A stretch of DNA of 64,000 nt from Arthrobacter sp. 31Y. GTDB taxonomy: Bacteria; Actinomycetota; Actinomycetes; Actinomycetales; Micrococcaceae. Position numbers and translations under genes: made by a program. The DNA lies in assembly GCF_000526335.1 (NCBI RefSeq), contig NZ_JAFW01000001.1, positions 3,410,001-3,474,000 on the forward strand, written 5' to 3'. The notes beneath the pieces were generated by a model. That model had not been told where the DNA came from and made no database searches. It was given only the letters and a program-made list of their open reading frames with translations. Below are positions 22,832 to 29,600 of the stretch, piece after piece. The first letter of the stretch is position 1; every line of letters begins with the position of its first letter.

Positions 22832-23344
22832 CTACGGTCGCGGAAAAAATGGCAACTTGCCGTTCGGCTCCATACAAGCCGTCCGCAATTCATTTCCTGA
22901 GAGGTTGACATAGTGGGAAAATTCAACGAGATCAACAACACTCCCTAACCGGACAATATGTGACGAGTGATGAATGAGCCTTGAATTCCTGCCAATAGCT
23001 TCGATTCGAAAGCCGGGCGCCACTTTATCGAGGGTGACGGGGATGGGAACCACTAATAGCATTGGGAGCTGCTTATCGAACCTTGATATAGTGCAAAACC
23101 TGTAGGTAAGGTACTTCTCCATATCTTCCAGGAGGGGTGTCGTGAATACATGATTCTCCGCTTGTCCCCTGTCCGAGGCACCTAAGACGAAGCTCTCATT
23201 TTCAATCTTGAGATGCAAGCGAACGTCGTCGGACGTGAAGAACCATGTGCCATCTAAGGGGTCTTGTCCGACATCGATGCCGGCCGCGCGCGAGGTCGCG
23301 CGAATTCGTGATTCCAGTTCACTCAAAGGATCTGTGACACCCAC
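22832..23344 (-). CDS. Immunity protein for the full-length TNT toxin (copy 1)
   Basis: 170 residues from a GTG at 23344 that overlaps the toxin stop codon by one base, so toxin and immunity protein are co-translated. It contains DGTWFFTSDDVRLHLKIENE, YLTYRFCTISRFDKQLPMLL, VTLDKVAPGFRIEAIG and VVDLVEFSHYVNLSGNELRT, in the same order as the protein at 21907-22416. It has no signal or TM segment and should act in the cytoplasm of the producer by binding the TNT domain. The cognate pairing is inferred from the immediate linkage. Confidence 0.75.
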   Translation of the reverse strand: MGVTDPLSELESRIRATSRAAGIDVGQDPLDGTWFFTSDDVRLHLKIENESFVLGASDRGQAENHVFTTPLLEDMEKYLTYRFCTISRFDKQLPMLLVVPIPVTLDKVAPGFRIEAIGRNSRLIHHSSHIVRLGSVVDLVEFSHYVNLSGNELRTACMEPNGKLPFFPRP

Positions 23345-25464
23345 TATGACAACACTCCCATGCGAAGTAATTCGTTGACAGGAACAGCAATGCCGGATTC
23401 ATCGCGAACCAACACCTGCCGGGATCCGCCCTTGCGGCCGAATGCCGGGGCAATTTTCGAAAGCTCGATCGTCCAGCCTTCTGTACCGGGGGGCCACTCT
23501 TTAGCCCACTTGTACTGAAAGTAACTCTTGCCTAGTGAATTGACAGGTAGAGATCTTGCCTCGAACGTTGCCGCTTTTCCATGTTCCATAACACCCAAAT
23601 AGGATCCATTGGGGTTGCCAACCCGGTCCAGTCTATCGCCGTGTTCGTGGACGAACTTCTCCAAACTGTGGAAGTCCTGGCGCGACCCCCTAACTGCGCC
23701 GGCGTTTGGCGGGTAGTTGTCCCAAGCAGACTGCCCGTCGCGGCTGGGAACTGCGTATCGTTTGTCGTAGTCATCCTTTGTCAGAGGTGTACCGGAGCCA
23801 TTATCCGACCGGCCCCAGGGTGCATCCGGGTCGGAGACGAGGTCCATGGTCTTTCGGTTTTGGTCGGTTAGTTCCGGGTACGCAGCGTGCTGGGCGTGTC
23901 CTGATAGAGGTTTACCGTAGAGCTGATCTTTGGGTGTCGGCGAGTCATCCGGATGTTGGAAAGGACCATCGTCGGTCCCGCTGAATGGATGCGTTCCGCT
24001 AGGGACCTCCCCGACGTCGGCATGATGGTGGCCCCCGGGAGAACCTGTCAATGTATCGCGGCCCCCGAGCTCGTTGCCGGTTTGGCCTCCGCCCCCCGGG
24101 CGTTGGGTTGGAGAGTGGTCGGTCAATCCTCCTGTTTCAGGGATAGCAGGGGGTAGTCGGCCCTGTAGGGGGCTTCCTGGTTCAGGGATTTTGATGACGC
24201 CCGCCAGGGCGGGTTGTGGTCCGTTGAGGGTTTGGTTGAGTTTGGCCAGTCCGTTGTCGAGTTTGTCGAGGGCTGTGCCGACGCCGTGGTCCCAGATGGC
24301 GACCCGGGCTTGGGCGAGTTTGGCGGTGACGGCTGTGGTGGTTTCGCCGAGCATGGTGCGGGTTGCGCCGGTGATACTGGTCGTGGCTTTGGACAAAGTG
24401 GCGGCTTTGGAGAGGGCGGCGGTTTCGGCACCTAGTTTGCCGCCGAGGGATGCTCCCTTAATCCCGAGTCCGGTGCCGCCGATGAACATCGAGCCGACGT
24501 CGAAGGTGGTGGCGCCGATGGCGTAGCCGGGGTTGGTGCCCCATTCGTCGTAGTGGATGGTTTCCTTGGCCACGTTGACGGTGGTCAGTATGGCTTGCGC
24601 TTCGTCGGCGGTCATGTCTTTGCCGCCGCGGTCCAGAACGTTCTTAGTGGTGAGTACTGCGGCCCCGGCGGCGAACATTCCTTGCCAGGCTTGGATTTGT
24701 TTGGCTGTGTCGGTGGTCAGTAGCAGGGTGTGCAGGCCTTGCCCGGCGCCGATCAGGGCGCTGGTGAATCCTTGGGCGGCCGAGGCGGGCCCGGCCAGCC
24801 GGACGGAGATGTTCGGTGGTCCCCAGGGAAGGTCGGGGAGTTTCTCGTCGTTGCCAAGGTAGTGCTGGACGTGGGTGAAGCCGTTGGAGATGAAGTCGGT
24901 GGAGTTGTTGAGGTTCGCCCGGGGGATGGTCGGGGGAGCGTAGCTTTGCCCGCCGGTCAGGGCGGCCAGTGCGGTGGCGCAGGTGGCGTCGGAGTCGAGG
25001 ATGGCTTGGGCCAGGGCGCTGGCTTTGTCCATGGTGTTGCGGTGCTGGTCCACGATCTTCAGGTTGGAGTGCCAGTCGTCGTTGCCGCCGATGAGCTCGT
25101 CCAGGGCGTGGACTTCGGCCCGGAGGGTGTTGATGCGTTGTTTCAGTTCCCTGGCCCGGTCCGCGTAAGCGGCCAGCACGGTTGCGGCGTTGCTGGTCAG
25201 GTTGGCGAGGTCTTGGGAGCGGGAGAACACGGGGTTGAAAGCGGTCAGGACCTGCCCGGCTTCGGGGGCTTCGTAGGCGTTGGAAAGACCTGCCCAGGAC
25301 CTGGCGGCGTCGTTGACCCCGGAATGAACGGCGTTCCCGGACGCTGCGAGGGCTTGGCCCTGGCTGTCCACCGCGTCGGGGTCCGGCAGCGGCGGGAGAC
25401 CATCAACGCTGATCCCGGACGCGCCGGGACCTGCGACACACACCTGACTGAAGTCCATACTCAC
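23344..25464 (-). CDS. ESX/T7SS-exported polymorphic toxin with C-terminal TNT NAD-glycohydrolase domain
   Basis: 706 residues. Residues ~1-190 form a helical ESX-type N-terminus (MDFSQVCVAGPGASGISVDG, long Ala-rich helices). Residues ~200-430 form a helical, Ala/Gly-rich middle with repeated K-A-x-T segments. A Pro/Gly/His-rich linker (~430-560) with PGGHHHADVGEVPSGTHPF follows. The last ~128 residues are the TNT fold: NYPPNAGAVRG, RLDRVGNPNGSYL, FEARSLPVNSLGKSY (Arg ~637) and AFGRKGGSRQVLV (Gln ~683). TNT domains hydrolyse NAD and kill the target cell. The start overlaps the preceding ESX-type gene by 4 bp, and the immunity gene overlaps the stop. Export through the adjacent EccC/EccD machine into competitors is inferred. 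Confidence 0.85.
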   Translation of the reverse strand: MSMDFSQVCVAGPGASGISVDGLPPLPDPDAVDSQGQALAASGNAVHSGVNDAARSWAGLSNAYEAPEAGQVLTAFNPVFSRSQDLANLTSNAATVLAAYADRARELKQRINTLRAEVHALDELIGGNDDWHSNLKIVDQHRNTMDKASALAQAILDSDATCATALAALTGGQSYAPPTIPRANLNNSTDFISNGFTHVQHYLGNDEKLPDLPWGPPNISVRLAGPASAAQGFTSALIGAGQGLHTLLLTTDTAKQIQAWQGMFAAGAAVLTTKNVLDRGGKDMTADEAQAILTTVNVAKETIHYDEWGTNPGYAIGATTFDVGSMFIGGTGLGIKGASLGGKLGAETAALSKAATLSKATTSITGATRTMLGETTTAVTAKLAQARVAIWDHGVGTALDKLDNGLAKLNQTLNGPQPALAGVIKIPEPGSPLQGRLPPAIPETGGLTDHSPTQRPGGGGQTGNELGGRDTLTGSPGGHHHADVGEVPSGTHPFSGTDDGPFQHPDDSPTPKDQLYGKPLSGHAQHAAYPELTDQNRKTMDLVSDPDAPWGRSDNGSGTPLTKDDYDKRYAVPSRDGQSAWDNYPPNAGAVRGSRQDFHSLEKFVHEHGDRLDRVGNPNGSYLGVMEHGKAATFEARSLPVNSLGKSYFQYKWAKEWPPGTEGWTIELSKIAPAFGRKGGSRQVLVRDESGIAVPVNELLRMGVLS

Positions 25465-25799
25465 CGCCCTAACGCCGAAACGGGCAGGTGCACAGTTGAG
25501 GCACTGGACGCCGCTGTTGATGCCATGGACAGGTCGCCGTTGGCGTAATGGCTCACGGCTTGGGAGGTCCCGGTCAGGGCCGCGGTGCTGCGTTCGAGCA
25601 CGTCCTTGGTGGCCGGAACCACCCCGTTCTCGATCAACGCCCCCAACGCTTCTTGAACCTGGGCGGATGGGACGGCCGCGGCGATTCCTTCCACCGCGCC
25701 CTGCAACCTGGCCAACGGCTCCTCCAACGCCGACACCGAGCTCGCGGTCGAGGAGATCACCGCCCGCGCGGTGCCCACATCAATACTCCACACAGCCAT
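25461..25799 (-). CDS. Small helical ESX-associated protein (toxin partner)
   Basis: 112 residues from ATG 25799 (an AGGTGA site lies just upstream; a GTG at 25808 is the alternative). Sequence is Ala/Ser/Val-rich and nearly all helical: WSIDVGTARAVISSTASSVS, LQGAVEGIAAAVPSAQVQEA, TKDVLERSTAALTGTSQAVS. The ~110-residue size and position directly before a T7SS toxin (4-bp overlap) fit the small helical partners that pair with LXG/WXG-type toxins for targeting to the secretion ATPase. No WXG turn is seen. A DUF6507-like family is possible but not certain. Confidence 0.7.
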   Translation of the reverse strand: MAVWSIDVGTARAVISSTASSVSALEEPLARLQGAVEGIAAAVPSAQVQEALGALIENGVVPATKDVLERSTAALTGTSQAVSHYANGDLSMASTAASSASTVHLPVSALGR

Positions 25800-25830
25800 A
25801 CCAGTCACCTGCCTTTATAGGGCTGCCGGG

Positions 25831-26136
25831 TTAGCCGATGCTCTGCACGGCGTTGCGGGCAGAGGTCGCGGCGGTGGTGGCGGTCTCGTCGTTGGTTCCC
25901 AGGGTGGTGCGGACCAGGGCGATGATGGCTTTGACTTCGTCGGCTGCTGAGGTCCAGCGGGTTTCGACTGCCTGGTATTCGGTGTCGACGCCGTCGGCGC
26001 GGAAGTCTGCCATGGCCTGGTTCACGTCGGCTTGGCGGGCGGCGATGAGGTTTTCGAGGTGCGCGGCGAGGGCTTGGATGTCGGATTGGACCTGGGCGGA
26101 GACGTTGGTGTCGTAGGCGATGCGGTTGGTGGTCAT
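25831..26136 (-). CDS. WXG100-like small ESX substrate A
   Basis: 101 residues, the standard length of ESAT-6/WXG100 proteins. Two helices (YDTNVSAQVQSDIQALAAHL and VDTEYQAVETRWTSAADEV) are joined near ETRWTSAAD, where a WTS replaces the classic WxG turn. Lies 4 bp from the next ESX-type gene upstream on the same strand. Expected to form a heterodimer with that protein and to be exported by the EccC ATPase. Confidence 0.75.
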   Translation of the reverse strand: MTTNRIAYDTNVSAQVQSDIQALAAHLENLIAARQADVNQAMADFRADGVDTEYQAVETRWTSAADEVKAIIALVRTTLGTNDETATTAATSARNAVQSIG

Positions 26137-26140
26137 GGTG

Positions 26141-26479
26141 TTATGCCCGTCCTTGGAATCGTGCGGCGTCGAAGTTCGCGGCCCCTTCGGAGCGTCGTGC
26201 GTTATCCGAGGCTGCCAGGTCGCCTTGGGTGAAGGCGGTGTTCATCCCGGACTGTCCTTGGACGATGCCGGCCAGGGCGGTGTTCAGTTCGGAGGCGACG
26301 AGGTCGGACCGGTTTTTGAAGGAGTCGAACGCGGCTTTGCCCGCACCGCTGAATTTTCCTTCGAGCGGGGTGACGGCGTCCACGAACCGGCGGACCAGAG
26401 CGCCGAGGTCCTGGTGGGACGCGTCGGTTTGTTTGCTCAGGTTCCCGAGTGTTTCGGCGCCCATGTCAAAGATGGCCAT
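26141..26479 (-). CDS. WXG100-like small ESX substrate B
   Basis: 112 residues from ATG 26479 (GGGGGA site). First gene of the toxin operon. Helix 1 is LSKQTDASHQDLGALVRRFV; the turn is KFSGAGKAAFDS, a form of WXG with the aromatic replaced by Phe; helix 2 is DLVASELNTALAGIVQGQSG. A tail with FTQGDLAASDNARRSEGAAN follows and may carry the export signal. Partner of the 101-residue protein downstream. Confidence 0.75.
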   Translation of the reverse strand: MAIFDMGAETLGNLSKQTDASHQDLGALVRRFVDAVTPLEGKFSGAGKAAFDSFKNRSDLVASELNTALAGIVQGQSGMNTAFTQGDLAASDNARRSEGAANFDAARFQGRA

Positions 26480-26935
26480 TGGTTCCCCCAAAGGTAGATG
26501 GTTGTGCTGGAGCACTTTAACAGCATGGTGAACACGGTGTGTTATGTCCAGTCGATGCACTAACAAGAAGCAAGTGCCTTATGACGGCTTAGTCACAAAC
26601 CGAAAAGGTTACCGACGAAGCCCCACGGGGTTCACCCTGCCCCACCAGAGGGGACACCTAGGGCCGAAAAGCACCCTCTAGGTGCCGTTTCGGGCCTGTC
26701 TAGGTGCCGAAAACCCCCAAAATGAGTGCTCCCCACCACCGACTAGGTGCTCGGTGCCAAACAACAAGGACCTGGCCTTCGTGCCAGTGCGAGTGCCGCA
26801 GCCCTTGCACCAGAAGTCCTGGAGCAAACATTGTCGCAGGCAGATGCTAGGGTCTGGACCGTATTGAAACCGGCCCATGGAATAGGGTTGATGGCACTAT
26901 GACGCCGTACAGGAGCCTGATGGGGGAGGCCGCAC
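26480..26935. other. 456-bp divergent regulatory region between ESX substrates and ESX machinery
   Basis: No convincing gene. The region separates the minus-strand toxin operon from the plus-strand secretion operon and should hold both promoters. It carries repeated CTAGGTGC elements (26677-26687, 26699-26709 and 26743-26750) plus a related ACACCTAGG at about 26654. Confidence 0.55.
26677..26750. repeat. TCTAGGTGCCG direct repeats (candidate regulator sites)
   Basis: The 11-mer TCTAGGTGCCG occurs at 26677-26687 and again at 26699-26709, 22 bp apart (two helical turns). A third, shorter copy CTAGGTGC lies at 26743-26750. The in-phase spacing suggests binding of a dimeric regulator. Confidence 0.5.
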
Positions 26936-27199
26936 ATGGCTGAAGATTATGATTCCCGGCTGCTTGAGTCCGCCCGGGTAAGGAAGTATAGGCTCGACGA
27001 TTCACTGTTGTTCGGCCAGAACCCGCAGGAACGCAACTACAAGACGGCGACCACCCGGCTCATGCAGTCACTACTGATCGCAGCGCTCATCGCTGCCATC
27101 TGTGTTGGTTTCAGTTTTGTCCAGCATCTACTCAGTGAACAGGCGGCCAAACAGGCAGTGACGTCAGCATCAGCAACTCTCATCGAAGGAACCCCATGA
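26936..27199 (+). CDS. Small single-pass membrane protein at the head of the ESX machinery operon
   Basis: 87 residues: a charged cytoplasmic N-terminus (YDSRLLESARVRKYRLDDSL), one TM helix (LMQSLLIAALIAAICVGFSF) at about residues 43-62, then a short outside part ending in IEGTP. Its stop overlaps the eccD start by 4 bp. The topology (basic N-terminus, one helix) recalls the start of EccB, but the large periplasmic domain is missing. It may be a reduced EccB-like or a lineage-specific component; this is inference. Confidence 0.7.
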   Translation: MAEDYDSRLLESARVRKYRLDDSLLFGQNPQERNYKTATTRLMQSLLIAALIAAICVGFSFVQHLLSEQAAKQAVTSASATLIEGTP

Positions 27200-28548
27200 G
27201 CATGGCCTTGAGCCGGGTCACCGTCATCGCGGCGCACCGGCACCTCGATGTGAGGCTCCCCTCCGATGAAGCCATCGCATCGCTCATGCCGCAGATCCTG
27301 AGCCTGATGAACGAGCCCACCAGCGTTAGGGCATCTTCCGGGGCCACCGCCGCGATCCTTACTTCGTCGGTGCTTACCACTAGCGTGGGCATCACTTTGG
27401 AAAGTTCACTGACGCTGCGCCAGGCTGGCATCTCCGACGGTTCCATGCTCTATCTTCGCGACGAACGGGATGTCCCGGCGGCACCTGACGTTTACGACGT
27501 CCCCTCCTTCGCGGCCGAATCAACAGAGCGACTCCCAGCACTGTGGGCCGGACCGCTGAGGGCCGTAGGTCTCGCGACCGTTGCCGGTTTGTTGATGGCC
27601 GCTGCCTGTTCGTCGTTCGTGGTTGTTCTGCGTGGAACCGGAAACAGGGATGCAGCCTTCATCGGCATCGCGATCGCTGCCACCTTGATGTTGCTCGGCG
27701 CCATAGCCGGACGCGTACGCACCGTCTCCGGAGGACTCGCGTTCGTGGCTGCCGGGCTGGCCACCGCCGGTGCCACAGCTTTCATTGTGTCGCCTTTCGC
27801 GACTGGAGCATTGCTCCTGACTGCCGCTTTGGTCGTCGCCGCGGCTGCGTCCGGCGTGGCAACCGGCAAGTACATTACTTTCCTTTCGAGTGCCGGGCTG
27901 CTCCTCATTTTGGGCGGGATGTGGGCATTGTTGGGCTTCAGCACGCGGGACCAGCCACTCTCGGCAGGAATCACAGGGATCGTGGCTATCTTTGCGCTGG
28001 GTGTGGCACCCCGACTGGCTACAGTACTGACCGGCCTTAGCGGTTTGGACGACGATCAACGCCAAGGCAAGCGGATCACCCGCAGCACAACTCTGGACGC
28101 CGTCCACGCAGCGCACGCCACGCTGACCGGCTGGACACTCACTGCAGCATTGGTGGCGGGCGTCGCGGTGGTGGTGGTTGCGACGGCGAAAAACCGGCCC
28201 GTCTGGGCCGTACTGCTCGCTGTTGCATTGTTGGGGGCCTTGACATTCAGAGGGTTGGCGCTGCCGTTGCTTGCACAGCGAGCCGGTGTGTATGTGGCAG
28301 CAGCTGGTGCCTGCTGGGGCGCCACCCAGGTCTTCGCCCTGGCCACCAAACAGCCTCTCTGGCTTGCTGTGGCAGCAGCGTTGGCTGTTTTGGTGCTGGT
28401 TGCCTGTGTGGTGGTGGTCCGGGAACAGACTGCCGCCAGGCTCCGAGTCATCGCCTCACGGCTGGAGCTTGTGTGTGTCCTCGCCACGATTCCCTTGGTG
28501 CTCGGACTTTCCGGGGCCTACACACAGCTAGGACAGACTTTTGGCTGA
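27196..28548 (+). CDS. eccD: EccD-type T7SS membrane channel component
   Basis: 450 residues. Residues 1-90 are a ubiquitin-like YukD domain (VTVIAAHRHLDVRLPSDEAI, LRQAGISDGSMLYLRDE), followed by about 11 TM helices (first LRAVGLATVAGLLMAAACSS) up to LGLSGAYTQLG. This is the domain order of EccD, the pore-lining dimer of ESX systems. Length is normal. It is translationally coupled to the small membrane protein before it and followed after 22 bp by the MinD-like gene. Confidence 0.9.
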   Translation: MSMALSRVTVIAAHRHLDVRLPSDEAIASLMPQILSLMNEPTSVRASSGATAAILTSSVLTTSVGITLESSLTLRQAGISDGSMLYLRDERDVPAAPDVYDVPSFAAESTERLPALWAGPLRAVGLATVAGLLMAAACSSFVVVLRGTGNRDAAFIGIAIAATLMLLGAIAGRVRTVSGGLAFVAAGLATAGATAFIVSPFATGALLLTAALVVAAAASGVATGKYITFLSSAGLLLILGGMWALLGFSTRDQPLSAGITGIVAIFALGVAPRLATVLTGLSGLDDDQRQGKRITRSTTLDAVHAAHATLTGWTLTAALVAGVAVVVVATAKNRPVWAVLLAVALLGALTFRGLALPLLAQRAGVYVAAAGACWGATQVFALATKQPLWLAVAAALAVLVLVACVVVVREQTAARLRVIASRLELVCVLATIPLVLGLSGAYTQLGQTFG

Positions 28549-28570
28549 GACAACGCGTTCAGGATTTCCC

Positions 28571-29596
28571 ATGAGCCAGACGACGACGCCGGTGGGCGGC
28601 TTTCCGGGGATGGGCGGCACTGCGACACCAGCCCCAGTCCCAGCCGCTTCGGATGCCGCCGCGCCAGCAGCAGCACCTCCCGAAGCGCCGAAGACACCGC
28701 ATACTGAGCTGCCGCCGTCGAGCCCTTCCGCCCCTGCGCCGCATGCCGCACGCATCGCCGCAAAGCGTCGGAAAAGTGGTGACAGTTGGTGGGAAAGGGT
28801 CCGCTTCGAGGTGACCGACGCCGTGACCTCCGGATCGCTGTCCGAGCGCCTCATCAGGGCGAGTTCAGCGGTTGAAGCCCCCATCACCACCGGGCGGCGC
28901 ATCGTAGTACTTGGCACAGCGGGTGGCGCGGCCACCACCACCGTCGCGGCGTTGATGGCCAAGCTACTGGGCAGCATCCGGCAGGAACCCGTTATCGCTG
29001 TAGATGCCACCGATCACGGCGGAAATCTTCTGCGACACCTCGGGGCCTCAGAGGCCGCCCCACTCACAAAACTCATGCAGCAGTTCCGAACAGAACCCGT
29101 TCGAACGCTGCCGGATGCCGTCAAGAACGCTGCAGCCTGCGGCAACCAGGTCTTTGCCGCCGGAAGGGCGGACGTTCCGGCTTTGGCGGACGCGCCCGTC
29201 GGTTTGCAGGAGTGGACCGACGTTTCATCCACGTTGTCCCGCTTTATGGCGGTAACAGTCGTCGACGGCGGCGCCTCACCTTTGTCCCGACACGCAGCAG
29301 CGCTGATGGGAACCGCCCACGCCGTGGTGCTGGTATCACCGCCGGGAACTCAGGAGGCCGCCAAACTCGCGTCACTTCAAGAATCCCTGGGAACATCATT
29401 CCCGGACGTTCACCAAGTGGCAGTGGTGGTACGGTCCCGCCAGAATCATGAGGCAGCATTGAGCGATGGCGTGTTGCCCTATGATCGGCATTTGGCCAGT
29501 GGCAGCAGCCTTCAGCTCAGCCGGCTCGGCTCCCGAACCAGGATTGCGGCCACTGAACTCACCGGCAAGGCCCTGATGGCCGCGAACAGGGCCTAA
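28571..29596 (+). CDS. MinD/ParA-like T7SS accessory protein with degenerate P-loop
   Basis: 341 residues from ATG 28571 (AGGA site; a TTG at 28541 would overlap eccD). The first ~75 residues are Pro/Ala-rich and disordered (APVPAASDAAAPAAAPPEAP), then a ParA/MinD fold begins: GRRIVVLGTAGGAATTTVAA. The Walker A Lys is absent (GTAGGAATTT for GGxGKTT), so ATP hydrolysis is doubtful; strands VIAVDATDHGGNL and AHAVVLVSPPGTQE are kept. It lies between eccD and eccC, like the Pro-rich EspI-type proteins of ESX loci. A scaffold or regulatory role is inferred. Confidence 0.8.
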   Translation: MSQTTTPVGGFPGMGGTATPAPVPAASDAAAPAAAPPEAPKTPHTELPPSSPSAPAPHAARIAAKRRKSGDSWWERVRFEVTDAVTSGSLSERLIRASSAVEAPITTGRRIVVLGTAGGAATTTVAALMAKLLGSIRQEPVIAVDATDHGGNLLRHLGASEAAPLTKLMQQFRTEPVRTLPDAVKNAAACGNQVFAAGRADVPALADAPVGLQEWTDVSSTLSRFMAVTVVDGGASPLSRHAAALMGTAHAVVLVSPPGTQEAAKLASLQESLGTSFPDVHQVAVVVRSRQNHEAALSDGVLPYDRHLASGSSLQLSRLGSRTRIAATELTGKALMAANRA

Positions 29597-29600
29597 CCGC

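Noticed and set aside
24214..25548. Long plus-strand ORFs (for example 272 codons at 24730-25548) opposite the TNT toxin gene
   Set aside because: Gly/Val/Arg-rich antisense shadows of a high-GC gene; the minus-strand frame has clear domains and overlapping gene starts.
18968..26479. Prophage or integrative element as the source of the immunity/toxin island
   Set aside because: No integrase, transposase, tRNA target or flanking repeats were found, so only gene content and AT-rich patches hint at transfer.
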